Below, in pieces: positions 40,392-47,956 of a stretch of DNA of 64,000 nucleotides (its first letter is position 1; each line of letters starts with the position of its first letter). Location: IMG/VR virus record IMGVR_UViG_3300042935_001018, positions 1 through 64,000 of that record. One strand, 5' to 3'. The position numbers and the translations under genes are program-made. Under the pieces are notes generated by a model, which worked only from the letters and a program-made list of their open reading frames with translations, was not told the origin of the DNA and made no database searches. The stretch is from a virus.

Positions 40392-41957
40392 TTATCTTAG
40401 GACTGTAACTGTAAAGCTGTAAGACTGATCTGGGGTGTCTAATACTCCAAAATAAACTCCATCTGCTACATTTCCTCCATCCCAATCATTCTTATAATCT
40501 GGATTGGTGTAGACTATCTGCCCCCATCTATTCATAATACTTATACTGGCAGGACTGTGATTGCTTAGGTTCTTAATTACAAACAGATCGTTTTTGTTAT
40601 CTCCGTTCGGAGTTACTACGTTCGGGATAAGAATAGGTTGCGTAGGGATAACAATAGGTTCTTCTCCGTTCCTAATATCGTCAACTGGACCGATAGGGTC
40701 TGGAGGTGGTGGAGGTGGACAAGGTCCTACCTTGATTAGGATTGTATCAAACTCGTCCATCTCAATACCGCACTTATTCATTAAAGTATTTCCATCGTTT
40801 CCTTTCTTAGAGTAGAGGTAGTACTCTCCTGCGTAACTAAAGGGCATGAGCATTACAATACGTACTGAGTCGGTCTCGTAATTGACATCGACATTAGACC
40901 AGATTTTTTTGATTGCAACAGGTTGGCTGGTCTGTGTCCGGGTCATTCTAAAATCAACATCGTTAATTGAATACCCATCTAAGGCAATGTGAAACTTAAG
41001 TCCAAAGGCTGTATCCCCGCATGCTACTTCTTTATATTTTAGTCCTGTAATTGTATCAACCGGGTATTGAGTAGGGTCGTATTTTACGCCTTGCATCGCT
41101 ACTGCATTGCAATTATATGCAATTGATATCATCATATCTCTTGAGGCTGAACCTACCTTAGTCCATACTCCCCAAAGCGAATCATACCTGTATTCTTCAA
41201 TCAATACCGACAGTGCATCAACCTCCTGAGTTGTAGGATAGAAAGAGATCTGCCCGGTCTGAGGATTGATATTGAAGTAGGTTGAGGATACAGGTTGATT
41301 CTTATTGAATCCAAAGTCAAACGGAATGTTAGTCTGGTTTGGGTAAGCTCCTTCCCGGCAATTGATCAGAGAGTATGCCACCGAGTCTCCATCGTACTCG
41401 ACCGAGCTTTGCTTCCAGTTGAAAGGATTAGCTACACAGAATGCCCGAACAGGCTCCGATACAAAGATCGGAGATGAGTTCTGTCCATTAAGGTTATTGA
41501 GTAGAGCATCAAAGTAGAAGCCGTCGGTTCCAGTTCCATTTGAGTTTGAGATATTAGTTACTCCAGGAGGACGGCAGCAATTTGAATACCAGAATACAAA
41601 GTCACCGCAGTTGCCCGGCAGTACTACATACCCGGTGTACCGGTAAACTTCCAGAGTCTTCACACCAGGTCCCGGGTTTACGCAATCAAATAGGGTTGGG
41701 GATACAACCCCGCTTCCGGCTGTTAGGTTGACAGTAACGTTGGTGTTAGAATAACATCCTGAGGATATTGTTACTGTCTCAGTAGTGGGCATTGCTATAC
41801 CGGTAACATCTCTATAGACTCTCAGAATGATTTTATAATGACGGGCGATTCCGGTAGAATCTCCAATGTAGCGGTATTGTATATCACCACCCGCTAAGTG
41901 CGATGCTGTTGAGACAAAGCTCATCAACAACGCTAAAACAACGTACAACTTTTTCAT
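40392..41957 (-). CDS. Exported protein with gliding-type (T9SS type B) C-terminal domain (521 aa)
   Basis: Signal peptide (YVVLALLMSFVSTASH), then HLAGGDIQYRYIGDSTG. The C-terminus IPNVVTPNGDNKNDLFVI, SIMNRWGQIVY and DGVYFGVLDT matches the gliding-motility CHU_C domain used as a type B T9SS signal. Its N-terminal half, with FWYSNCCRPPG, is related to that of the protein at 58538-59446. Start at 41957; an upstream in-frame TTG is the promoter -33. Confidence 0.85.
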   Translation of the reverse strand: MKKLYVVLALLMSFVSTASHLAGGDIQYRYIGDSTGIARHYKIILRVYRDVTGIAMPTTETVTISSGCYSNTNVTVNLTAGSGVVSPTLFDCVNPGPGVKTLEVYRYTGYVVLPGNCGDFVFWYSNCCRPPGVTNISNSNGTGTDGFYFDALLNNLNGQNSSPIFVSEPVRAFCVANPFNWKQSSVEYDGDSVAYSLINCREGAYPNQTNIPFDFGFNKNQPVSSTYFNINPQTGQISFYPTTQEVDALSVLIEEYRYDSLWGVWTKVGSASRDMMISIAYNCNAVAMQGVKYDPTQYPVDTITGLKYKEVACGDTAFGLKFHIALDGYSINDVDFRMTRTQTSQPVAIKKIWSNVDVNYETDSVRIVMLMPFSYAGEYYLYSKKGNDGNTLMNKCGIEMDEFDTILIKVGPCPPPPPPDPIGPVDDIRNGEEPIVIPTQPILIPNVVTPNGDNKNDLFVIKNLSNHSPASISIMNRWGQIVYTNPDYKNDWDGGNVADGVYFGVLDTPDQSYSFTVTVLR

Positions 41958-41962
41958 AGTAA

Positions 41963-41993
41963 TAAATATAAGAAGCCCCTTTCGGGGCTCCAA
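41963..41993 (-). promoter_or_regulatory. Class I promoter with hairpin in spacer
   Basis: Minus strand TTG (41993-41991), 20 bp, TATATTTA (41970-41963). Spacer hairpin AGCCCC-GAAA-GGGGCT (41974-41989), followed by a T-rich stretch. Confidence 0.75.
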
Positions 41994-42013
41994 ACATTTA
42001 CTCAGAAATTTTA

Positions 42014-43564
42014 CTATTGTTTAATAACTCTTATATTTTTAACTGTATAAACTCCCTTAGGAAGGTATCCTAAATCGTTCCAGCCTTTTTCAAGCTTGCC
42101 AACTACTCTACCGGTGTTGTCAAAGATCAGAGCTTGCTCTTGAGAGTAGAGCTGATCAGCAACCGGGTTAGGGTATAGGCTGATTGGTGAGTTAAATTCT
42201 GCAACTGAGATAGTATTGCCGATTAGGTTTGTGTCGTTAAAGCTAGCTCCTGTGTCTAGTCCGCTAGTAGCTGATGGACGATAGTCAGGCTGTAGGTAGC
42301 TGTAAGGAGTGGTAAACAATCCAGTAGAAGCTGCTAGAGTATCATTGGAAGTAAAATACCAAGCACCGGCATTAAAAGAAGGATTAGTTCCTCTGAGGAT
42401 GAATTTGCCGCTGCAGCCAGCAATCAGATTATTTTGGAATACTAACCTATTCTGTAGTGCATTTGTTTCTGTAGAAGTTCCGTCAATATGAATACCGTCT
42501 TTAAAGTCTGTAAAGACTGAGTTGAAGATTTTCATTTCACTGTTCCGGCGAAGTCTCAAAGCTCTTCTAAACTTAGGATCGACTGTAGCCTGTAGGTTAC
42601 CTCTTAGTGGTCCGATAGCAGTTACGTTAGAGAATGTGGCAGCTGTCTTAGGTCCGTTGTTAGAACCGGCGCCGTCATTATCACATTCAAACCCTTCTGA
42701 GGTTGAGCCTGATGACTGGTCAGCAATAAAAGGATCTCTAACAATTAAAGCAAATTGAACTTTACCTCGGTATCCAAAATCGCAGTCCATGTCATCATCC
42801 AGGTTGCGGTACGATACCAAGTGCTTACAATTCACAGTACCACCAAACCATTCAAAAGCGTCATCATTAGTAAATGAAACTTGAACATAATCAACTACTG
42901 TCTTACTTCCTACTGAACCGAAAGTTAATCCATTAATCTCTTTGTCAGGCATGTAAGCATATCCGCCGAACTCGATTCTAACGTATTTTAAAACACCTGA
43001 GCTATCCTGGTCGTTATTACCTCCATACTCAGTATTAGCTGAAGTAGGTAAGCCTTCGATGTTACCGATGCCTGCATTAGATCCTGCTGCTGTGTTGGGT
43101 GGGATGTTATTAACAGCCTCTCCTAGAATAACAATTCCTCCCCAGTCACCGATTGTTCGTTGGCCAGGAACTGCACTAGAAGTAAATACGATTGGTTGAG
43201 TAGCTGTACCTTCAGCATATAATGTTCCCTGCTTAGTTACAATCAGAGCCGATCCTGCAGTGTTCTTATCAAAAAGAATTACTGTACCGGGTTGGATAGT
43301 AAGCGAGCTCTTCAAGTATACCGGACCTTGAACTAAGTAAACATTGCTGCTTGTCCAAGTTAGACTACTAAGTAGTTCTCCTGAAACTGTCTGGGTGTGG
43401 ATCGGGTAGACTGTGTTTTGAGCATCCCAGTTAGTCCATCCGTCAGTCCATTGGGTGGTAGGAGCTGGTGCAAAAGCACCTCTATAACTTGTTGGGGTCC
43501 AGAAAGAGGTCTGGCCGAATAACGTAACTGCCGAAAGAGCTACAAGGGTAAATAAGTGTTTCAT
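42014..43564 (-). CDS. Exported beta-helix protein with T9SS type A sorting domain (516 aa)
   Basis: Signal peptide (HLFTLVALSAVTLFGQ). Beta-helix-like repeats such as GTLYAEGTATQPIVFTSS and WGGIVILGEAVNNIPP are common in Bacteroidota surface proteins. The C-terminus SPISLYPNPVADQLYSQEQA plus LPKGVYTVKNIRVIKQ is a T9SS type A domain. Located next to the tail genes. Likely shown on the infected-cell surface or packaged with the virion. Confidence 0.85.
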   Translation of the reverse strand: MKHLFTLVALSAVTLFGQTSFWTPTSYRGAFAPAPTTQWTDGWTNWDAQNTVYPIHTQTVSGELLSSLTWTSSNVYLVQGPVYLKSSLTIQPGTVILFDKNTAGSALIVTKQGTLYAEGTATQPIVFTSSAVPGQRTIGDWGGIVILGEAVNNIPPNTAAGSNAGIGNIEGLPTSANTEYGGNNDQDSSGVLKYVRIEFGGYAYMPDKEINGLTFGSVGSKTVVDYVQVSFTNDDAFEWFGGTVNCKHLVSYRNLDDDMDCDFGYRGKVQFALIVRDPFIADQSSGSTSEGFECDNDGAGSNNGPKTAATFSNVTAIGPLRGNLQATVDPKFRRALRLRRNSEMKIFNSVFTDFKDGIHIDGTSTETNALQNRLVFQNNLIAGCSGKFILRGTNPSFNAGAWYFTSNDTLAASTGLFTTPYSYLQPDYRPSATSGLDTGASFNDTNLIGNTISVAEFNSPISLYPNPVADQLYSQEQALIFDNTGRVVGKLEKGWNDLGYLPKGVYTVKNIRVIKQ

Positions 43565-43653
43565 AAATGTAAACGTAATTGTTTATTAATAACTACGTTT
43601 AAGATAGGCTACCGAGTTTAGATCAGTATTAAGCCTTTATTAAGAAACCTAAG

Positions 43654-43727
43654 TGGGCCTGCCAGGGCTCGAACCTGGGACCTGGGGATTATGAGTCCCT
43701 CGCTCTAACCGACTGAGCTACAGGCCC
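43654..43727 (-). tRNA. tRNA-Met(CAT) or Ile2
   Basis: 74-nt cloverleaf: GGGCCTG acceptor, loop CTCATAA, T-loop GTTCGAGCC. Discriminator A, then CTT, so CCA is not encoded. CAT could also be lysidine-modified Ile2. Confidence 0.9.
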
Positions 43728-43732
43728 GATGG

Positions 43733-43817
43733 CGGAGGCTCAGGGATTCGAACCCCGGGACCTGTTACAGTCAATAGTTTTCAAGACTACCGCAATCGAC
43801 CACTCTGCCAAACCTCC
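43733..43817 (-). tRNA. tRNA-Ser(TGA)
   Basis: 85 nt with a long variable arm; anticodon TGA in loop CTTGAAA. 3' CCA is encoded (discriminator G, then CCA). Confidence 0.9.
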
Positions 43818-43826
43818 ATTGTAAAA

Positions 43827-43947
43827 GAAACAGGAACAACTTTATCAGGAATCTAACAAATGCTTAACACACCAATAAGAGAGCTACTAAGTGTGTACCC
43901 TTGCGTCGCTGCTCTCCCAGCTAGTTGTTCTACGCTTCCTCTGTTTC
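43827..43947. ncRNA. Structured spacer between tRNA genes
   Basis: GAAACAG+GAACAACT (43827-43841) pairs with AGTTGTTC (43923-43930) and CTGTTTC (43941-43947). Inside, ACACAC (43867-43872) pairs with GTGTGT (43891-43896), and GAGAGC (43879-43884) with GCTCTC (43911-43916). The two are interleaved, so a pseudoknot is possible. The minus strand also has a tRNA-like AGCTGGGAGAGC block, so a decayed tRNA is an alternative. Confidence 0.45.
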
Positions 43948-43952
43948 TGTAG

Positions 43953-44035
43953 TTGGAAGGAACAGATTCGAACTGCTGTACCCGTAAGGGAGCAGATTTA
44001 CAGTCTGCCGGTTTTAACCACTCACCCACCTTCCA
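43953..44035 (-). tRNA. tRNA-Tyr(GTA)
   Basis: 83 nt, acceptor TGGAAGG/CCTTCCA, loop CTGTAAA, long variable arm. CCA not encoded. Confidence 0.9.
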
Positions 44036-44040
44036 GTATG

Positions 44041-44163
44041 TAGTCAGGGCTGGATTTGAACCAGCAATACTCAGTTATTAAAACTGCTGCACTGTATAAT
44101 CAAATTAGTAAGTATTTCACGCAGTAACCTAATTTGATGCGTCTACTATTCCGCCACCTGACT
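44041..44163 (-). tRNA. tRNA-Leu-like gene with about 40-nt insertion
   Basis: Acceptor AGTCAGG/CCTGACT, Leu-type D-arm (GGCGGAATAGTAGACGC) and T-arm (GCTGG-TTCAAAT-CCAGC) are intact, but the gene is 123 nt instead of 80-87. The middle contains a perfect 10-bp inverted repeat, ATCAAATTAG...CTAATTTGAT. The anticodon is ambiguous: TAA in loop TTTAATA (insert before the anticodon stem), or TAG if the insert interrupts the anticodon loop. Confidence 0.55.
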
Positions 44164-44168
44164 ATGTT

Positions 44169-44254
44169 GAGGGTAAGCATTTGCAACTACCTACCCTCGT
44201 AAAAGACTCGCCCGGGTGCGCTGATCTGACGAGAAGCGTGGCGAGTACTGTTAG
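44169..44254. other. Spacer with two hairpins
   Basis: GAGGGTA (44169-44175) pairs with TACCCTC (44192-44198), and ACTCGCC pairs with GGCGAGT (about 44206-44249). Between tRNA-Leu-like and tRNA-Thr. May be processing signals or a decayed tRNA. Confidence 0.4.
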
Positions 44255-44327
44255 AGCCTCCTGTCGGACTCGAACCAACGACCTACTGATTACAAATCAG
44301 TGGCTCTACCAACTGAGCTAAGGAGGC
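44255..44327 (-). tRNA. tRNA-Thr(TGT)
   Basis: 73 nt, acceptor GCCTCCT/AGGAGGC, loop TTTGTAA. CCA not encoded. Confidence 0.92.
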
Positions 44328-44398
44328 TTACAGGGAGGTTTATTCTAAGACGCTATCGGTTCACGTACTCCCCCTTTTAATCTTTTCCCCGAAGTCAA

Positions 44399-44423
44399 CC
44401 TGTTCGAGTGCAACAGGATTTTT
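44399..44423 (+). terminator. Hairpin with T-tract on plus strand
   Basis: CCTGTT-cgagtgc-AACAGG followed by ATTTTTT on the plus strand. No plus-strand gene is known upstream, so it may act on antisense transcripts or serve only as a hairpin downstream of the lipoprotein gene. Confidence 0.4.
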
Positions 44424-44438
44424 TGGCTAGACTCAGTA

Positions 44439-44603
44439 TTATTCGGCTGCTGCCTCTTCGCCTTCTGCTGCTACTTCTTCAGTAACTGTGGTGTCGATAG
44501 CAGTAGAATCAACTACTACTTCCTCTACTACAGCTTCTTCAGTAGCATTGTTGCAAGCTGCTACCAAAGTAGCAAAGGCAATCATTGCAAGAATCTTCTT
44601 CAT
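44439..44603 (-). CDS. Small acidic lipoprotein (54 aa)
   Basis: MKKILAMIAFATLVAAC gives a signal peptide with lipobox LVAAC, followed by an acidic Ala/Glu/Val/Thr repeat (EEAVVEEVVVDSTA). Resembles small Bacteroidota lipoproteins. Sits in the tRNA cluster with its own promoter at 44657-44687. Likely outer-membrane tethered; possibly blocks superinfection, which is speculation. Confidence 0.6.
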   Translation of the reverse strand: MKKILAMIAFATLVAACNNATEEAVVEEVVVDSTAIDTTVTEEVAAEGEEAAAE

Positions 44604-44656
44604 ATTAGAAAATTTAAATTAAACAATTAGTGTACACGCCTGGGATCGTTATAGGA

Positions 44657-44687
44657 TAAATATACGAACTTACTTCGTATTTTCCAA
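44657..44687 (-). promoter_or_regulatory. Class I promoter
   Basis: Minus strand TTG (44687-44685), 20 bp, TATATTTA (44664-44657). Overlaps the stop region of the upstream membrane protein gene. Confidence 0.7.
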
Positions 44688-44861
44688 CTCTTTTAGAAGG
44701 TCAATTACTTCACGTCGATGCATGAATGAAGTGTGCATCCACATTCCACCCACAATAGTCCAAATTGCAGTTCCGTAATCATTACGGGCAATTGCAAGAA
44801 TAATCCCGAGGGTAAACAGGACGTACATAACCCCATAGAGAAGTTTCTCTGCTTTTGACAT
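44670..44861 (-). CDS. Two-span small membrane protein (63 aa)
   Basis: Two hydrophobic stretches (LYGVMYVLFTLGIILAIA and AIWTIVGGMWMHTSF), with a charged tail (REVIDLLKELENTK). No family recognised. Located between tRNA-Pro and the lipoprotein gene. Confidence 0.6.
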   Translation of the reverse strand: MSKAEKLLYGVMYVLFTLGIILAIARNDYGTAIWTIVGGMWMHTSFMHRREVIDLLKELENTK

Positions 44862-44883
44862 AGTTTAGATATTTAAAAGTTAG

Positions 44884-44956
44884 TAGGGAAGACAGGACTC
44901 GAACCTGCGACCCGCTGGTCCCAAACCAGCTGCGCTACCACCTGCGCTACTCCCCT
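44884..44956 (-). tRNA. tRNA-Pro(TGG)
   Basis: 73 nt, acceptor AGGGGAG/CTTCCCT, loop TTTGGGA, canonical U8/A9. CCA not encoded. Confidence 0.9.
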
Positions 44957-45050
44957 AACTCGGTTGTTGTAGGACAACCGCAACCTGCCACTGTAGCTCC
45001 ACTTTGTTTTTCCCTAGGAACAAAGAAACCTCGAACACTTGACTGCGTAG

Positions 45051-45124
45051 TGATCCGATCAGGATTCGAACCTGAGACCGTCGCATTAGAAGTGCGATGC
45101 TCTATCCAGCTGAGCTACCGGACC
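45051..45124 (-). tRNA. tRNA-Arg(TCT)
   Basis: 74 nt, acceptor GGTCCGG/TCGGATC, anticodon loop CTTCTAA. CCA not encoded. Confidence 0.9.
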
Positions 45125-45133
45125 ATATTATGG

Positions 45134-45213
45134 TACCGAGGGCGGGACTCGAACCCGCACGCGTAAAGCACTGGTTCCTAAGACCAGCGTGTCTACCATT
45201 CCACCACCTCGGC
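45134..45213 (-). tRNA. tRNA-Leu(TAG)
   Basis: 80 nt, acceptor GCCGAGG/CCTCGGT, loop CTTAGGA, variable arm GTGCTTTACGCGT. CCA is encoded (discriminator A, then CCA). Confidence 0.92.
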
Positions 45214-45258
45214 ATTCTATACCGCCAACAAGTCAAAGAACCTCTTTGTTCTATAGAT

Positions 45259-45289
45259 TAAAGATACGAATTTTTTTTCTTACCTCCAA
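45259..45289 (-). promoter_or_regulatory. Class I promoter for the tRNA cluster
   Basis: Minus strand TTG (45289-45287), 20 bp, TATCTTTA (45266-45259). Upstream of tRNA-Leu(TAG), Arg, Pro and the rest. Confidence 0.7.
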
Positions 45290-45300
45290 CCCTTCTTCTG

Positions 45301-45385
45301 TACACCAGGCCGGACTCGAACCGGCACGGGCATTCCTGCCCAAGGGATTTTAAGTCCCTCATGTCTACCATTTCATCACTGGTGC
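45301..45385 (-). tRNA. tRNA-Leu(TAA)
   Basis: 85 nt, acceptor GCACCAG/CTGGTGT, loop CTTAAAA, normal variable arm. CCA not encoded. It lies upstream of promoter 45259-45289, so it is transcribed with the 57-aa gene. Confidence 0.92.
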
Positions 45386-45395
45386 GTTCCTGCTC

Positions 45396-45569
45396 CTAGA
45401 CCATATCACAGTCAAAGGCTGCGCCCTGTATGGCATCCCACAGCTCGTACTCAGGAGCTTCCACAAAAATTTCATTTAATTTGTCTAGAAATTCAATCTC
45501 CAGATTCAGACTTTCAGCCTGTGCCATGTACAGACTAAACAAATAACGACAAGCATCACTATCATTCAT
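45396..45569 (-). CDS. Small acidic hypothetical protein (57 aa)
   Basis: ATG at 45569 after AAGGTT, under promoter 45588-45618. Begins MNDSDACRYLFSLYMAQAES, helical and acidic. Ends 11 bases before tRNA-Leu(TAA). Confidence 0.6.
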   Translation of the reverse strand: MNDSDACRYLFSLYMAQAESLNLEIEFLDKLNEIFVEAPEYELWDAIQGAAFDCDMV

Positions 45570-45587
45570 AACCTTTTTTCTTATACC

Positions 45588-45618
45588 TAAATATACGAAC
45601 GATCTTTCGATCTAGCAA
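45588..45618 (-). promoter_or_regulatory. Class I promoter with hairpin in spacer
   Basis: Minus strand TTG (45618-45616), 20 bp, TATATTTA (45595-45588). The spacer holds GATC-GAAA-GATC (45601-45612). Confidence 0.75.
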
Positions 45619-45705
45619 CTATTCCTCTTCTTCTTCTCGGTAGATTGTATGCCCGTGGATAGAAGCGTCGGGTGACCAATTATCATATTCATCATTCCAA
45701 CTCAT
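45619..45705 (-). CDS. Tiny acidic ORF (28 aa)
   Basis: MSWNDEYDNWSPDASIHGHT followed by an acidic tail. Overlaps the end of the 45-aa ORF by 14 bp. Weak support, but it fills the space up to the next promoter. Confidence 0.35.
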   Translation of the reverse strand: MSWNDEYDNWSPDASIHGHTIYREEEEE

Positions 45706-45829
45706 AGCGCATCCAACTTTTATCGCGCCTATAGCTTGTCTTTGCCGCCCCGTGATCCCGTTGAATCATCTTCCGGCGAATAAGCTGTGCTAGAGCTCTC
45801 TCCTGCTGTGTCTCTCTTTGGCGCTTCAT
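45692..45829 (-). CDS. Tiny Arg-rich ORF (45 aa)
   Basis: MKRQRETQQERALAQLIRRK, strongly basic. A second frame at 45729-45863 (44 aa, MNDFRFLYWDNYEAPKR) overlaps it; only one need be real. Neither matches a family I know. Confidence 0.35.
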   Translation of the reverse strand: MKRQRETQQERALAQLIRRKMIQRDHGAAKTSYRRDKSWMRYELE

Positions 45830-45879
45830 AATTATCCCAATACAGAAATCTAAAATCATTCATCTGGTTAATTATTCTT

Positions 45880-46344
45880 TTAGCTAGCTAGCAATTTTAT
45901 GTACTCGTCAACCAATCTACTAACCGCTTCGGGCTTTTCATCGGCCTTGAACTTAACCTTTATTTTAGCTACCCCCGTTTCATTTGGATTAAACCCAGAG
46001 TCAACTTCAATACCTTTGATATTGTGCTCGTATCCTTTTTTCTTAAATAACCCTAGTAGAGACTTTTTAAGATTGGAAACCTCTCTTTCTTCATCACCAA
46101 ATATAAGCCTACAAGAGAACTCAATATCTAATTCTTCTAATCCAATAGATGAGTGGTCTGCTAAAATATAAAGAGGTACAACCAATTCCTTCTCACCTAC
46201 AGTAAAGGTGGTGGTTTTGGGTGTACCGTCTTCATTGAAATAGTTCCGGAGAGCATTAATATGCTGTCTTTCACTTATTCCTTGAGAAACCATGGCGGCC
46301 TCTAATAGACCGCCAACTAGTTCCTCTACATTTAATCTTGACAT
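45880..46344 (-). CDS. DUF2589-related protein (154 aa)
   Basis: MSRLNVEELVGGLLEAAMVS, then KELVVPLYILADHSSIGLEE and IEFSCRLIFGD. The middle strand block resembles the DUF2589 block of the next gene (VPLPALAITSADIEFTMEVK), so the two look like partners or paralogues. 25 bp from it. Function unknown. Confidence 0.6.
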   Translation of the reverse strand: MSRLNVEELVGGLLEAAMVSQGISERQHINALRNYFNEDGTPKTTTFTVGEKELVVPLYILADHSSIGLEELDIEFSCRLIFGDEEREVSNLKKSLLGLFKKKGYEHNIKGIEVDSGFNPNETGVAKIKVKFKADEKPEAVSRLVDEYIKLLAS

Positions 46345-46369
46345 TTTATAACCTCTTTTGTTTTACTTA

Positions 46370-46975
46370 TTACTTAGCTGCAGTACCTTCTCCGAATGGA
46401 ATCAAAGATGGCTCTAGCATCTGAGTTAGGTAGTCAGATAGCTTCAACATACCTTCAGTTGGTGGCAACTGCTCGGCGTGAACCTTTACATTGTACTTAG
46501 CTGAGTTATCGCTTGAGCGAGTGTTTTCTTTGTGAGTTGCAACACTACCTGCCATTGTAGCAGAGTATTTCATACCCCAGAACCCGCCGCCGACTGTTGC
46601 TTCAAAGCTAGACTTAGCATCTACTGAATCTTTGTTTACTTCAGAAGTTTTTACTTCCATAGTAAATTCAATGTCAGCTGATGTGATAGCTAGAGCTGGA
46701 AGCGGTACTAATGGTAGCATTGGTACTTTAGAGTACAGTGTCTTTAATTCCTGCGCTCCAGTATCAGGATCAGTCATTACTCTTTGCATCTGTACATCCA
46801 AAGAACGGGCTGTCACAGCCTTTGTTTTTTCGTCAGTTACGAATGCGACTTGGTTGATGTACTGCCATGTTACATCGTTTAATTTTGCTTGCCCCTTTGC
46901 CATTCCGATGATAGGAGATACAATTAAATCCTCTATTGGTAAACCGGTAAATTGGGCTGAGATATCTGAAGCCAT
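46370..46975 (-). CDS. DUF2589 family protein (201 aa)
   Basis: SAQFTGLPIEDLIVSPIIGM at the N-terminus and LPLVPLPALAITSADIEFTM in the middle fit DUF2589 (Pfam PF11655). The C-terminal half is Ser/Lys-rich with KYNVKVHAEQLPPTEGM. Widespread in bacteria, unknown role; a phage copy is unusual to me. Confidence 0.75.
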   Translation of the reverse strand: MASDISAQFTGLPIEDLIVSPIIGMAKGQAKLNDVTWQYINQVAFVTDEKTKAVTARSLDVQMQRVMTDPDTGAQELKTLYSKVPMLPLVPLPALAITSADIEFTMEVKTSEVNKDSVDAKSSFEATVGGGFWGMKYSATMAGSVATHKENTRSSDNSAKYNVKVHAEQLPPTEGMLKLSDYLTQMLEPSLIPFGEGTAAK

Positions 46976-47064
46976 ACTTTTTATTTTTTTATATTGTTAT
47001 TTATTTCTCCTGTAACCGTTTGTTTGTATATAACTAGTATCAAACAATAGTAAAGTTGTTAAAT

Positions 47065-47271
47065 TTATTTAAACTTAACCGTACCTTTATATTGTTTTTT
47101 AATTTTATTTATATCAGATAACGCGCTAGCTAGTGATTCTTTAATTTCATCACCGACTTCAAAATTAAACATAGTCTGGCAATTGGGGCACATTGACATT
47201 GGGTGCTTGGATATAAACTCTAAAGTCAACCCTAATGGATGTCTACAGGCAGGGCATGGCATTGAAGACAT
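47065..47271 (-). CDS. Small zinc-ribbon protein (68 aa)
   Basis: CPACRHPLGLTLEFISKH, then MCPNCQTMFNFEVGDEIKE: two CxxC pairs. One-base overlap with the membrane protein gene (TAATG). Part of the DUF2589 group by position. Confidence 0.6.
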   Translation of the reverse strand: MSSMPCPACRHPLGLTLEFISKHPMSMCPNCQTMFNFEVGDEIKESLASALSDINKIKKQYKGTVKFK

Positions 47272-47603
47272 TACTCTTCCTCGCTACTGTTTAAAGGTTC
47301 GACTGAGCCTCCTGTATTGGAAAGAGCTACACCGTCTTCTTCGTCCATCTTTTGGACTAACATCTTATCTTTATCAGTATCCGAGAACCAGTAGTCGATA
47401 ATTTTACCGTAGGAACCGATGAAAGCTCCTAAGAGTAAAAGTAAAAGTTCTTTCCACTCCTGACCTACAGCTGTTTCTACGTGAATAGAGATCAGAATCC
47501 CGAAGGTAGTAAACATAAAAGTAATCAATACAATCAAGGTGATTAACCACCTTCTTGTCATCATAGAGATTAAAAGTTTTTGAAATCCTGTACTTTGTTC
47601 CAT
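47271..47603 (-). CDS. Two-span membrane protein (110 aa)
   Basis: Segments ITLIVLITFMFTTFGILISI-like and WKELLLLLLGAFIGSYGKI, then an acidic cytoplasmic tail (DKDKMLVQKMDEEDG). It resembles two-span proteins of large phages. Could be holin-like; not certain. Confidence 0.55.
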   Translation of the reverse strand: MEQSTGFQKLLISMMTRRWLITLIVLITFMFTTFGILISIHVETAVGQEWKELLLLLLGAFIGSYGKIIDYWFSDTDKDKMLVQKMDEEDGVALSNTGGSVEPLNSSEEE

Positions 47604-47641
47604 AGCACTATTTTTATTAAATCTTAGATAAAGTAACTCCT

Positions 47642-47812
47642 TTAATTAGATCCAACTGTTTGGGAGTATTTTGCGTAAGCTCTTTCGTATGCTAATGTCT
47701 TATCTTGGTACTGTTCTTCCTTGAGGTATCTTGAGGCCGTGTCTTGCCATTGTGGGAAGAATCCTTCCTTGTCAGCCAAAAAACCTAATTCCTCGACACG
47801 ATTTGCATCCAT
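47642..47812 (-). CDS. Small hypothetical protein (56 aa)
   Basis: Start at 47812 (MDANRVEELGFLADKEGF); a longer frame needs a TTG start. Helical, ends QTVGSN. Class II element 39 bp upstream. Confidence 0.5.
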   Translation of the reverse strand: MDANRVEELGFLADKEGFFPQWQDTASRYLKEEQYQDKTLAYERAYAKYSQTVGSN

Positions 47813-47850
47813 TGTTGATAACACCAAAATTAAACTAGAGATAATACCCT

Positions 47851-47859
47851 AATAAATAG
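47851..47859 (-). promoter_or_regulatory. Class II-like element
   Basis: Minus strand CTATTTATT, one base off TATTTATA, 39 bp upstream of 47812. Confidence 0.4.
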
Positions 47860-47895
47860 CCCGGGGTCCAAGGCCCGGTAGGAACTTTTATAGAA

Positions 47896-47954
47896 AATGC
47901 GCGTGGCACCTTCGGTGCGGGGAGGAGATCACGCCCCCTCTCCCGCCCCTTCGG
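47896..47954. ncRNA. Structured repeat element, copy 2
   Basis: Shares 24 identical bases with 6065-6088, then diverges but keeps ACGCCCCCT, CGCCCC and the second stem as GCGGG/CCCGC. Directly after the stop at 47957 of the small gene below GroEL. May be a 3' UTR, a terminator or a regulatory RNA. Confidence 0.6.
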
Positions 47955-47956
47955 CT

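Noticed and set aside
43827-43947. Intact tenth tRNA gene
   Set aside because: Only a D-arm-like block is present; no matching acceptor, anticodon arm and T-arm could be assembled.
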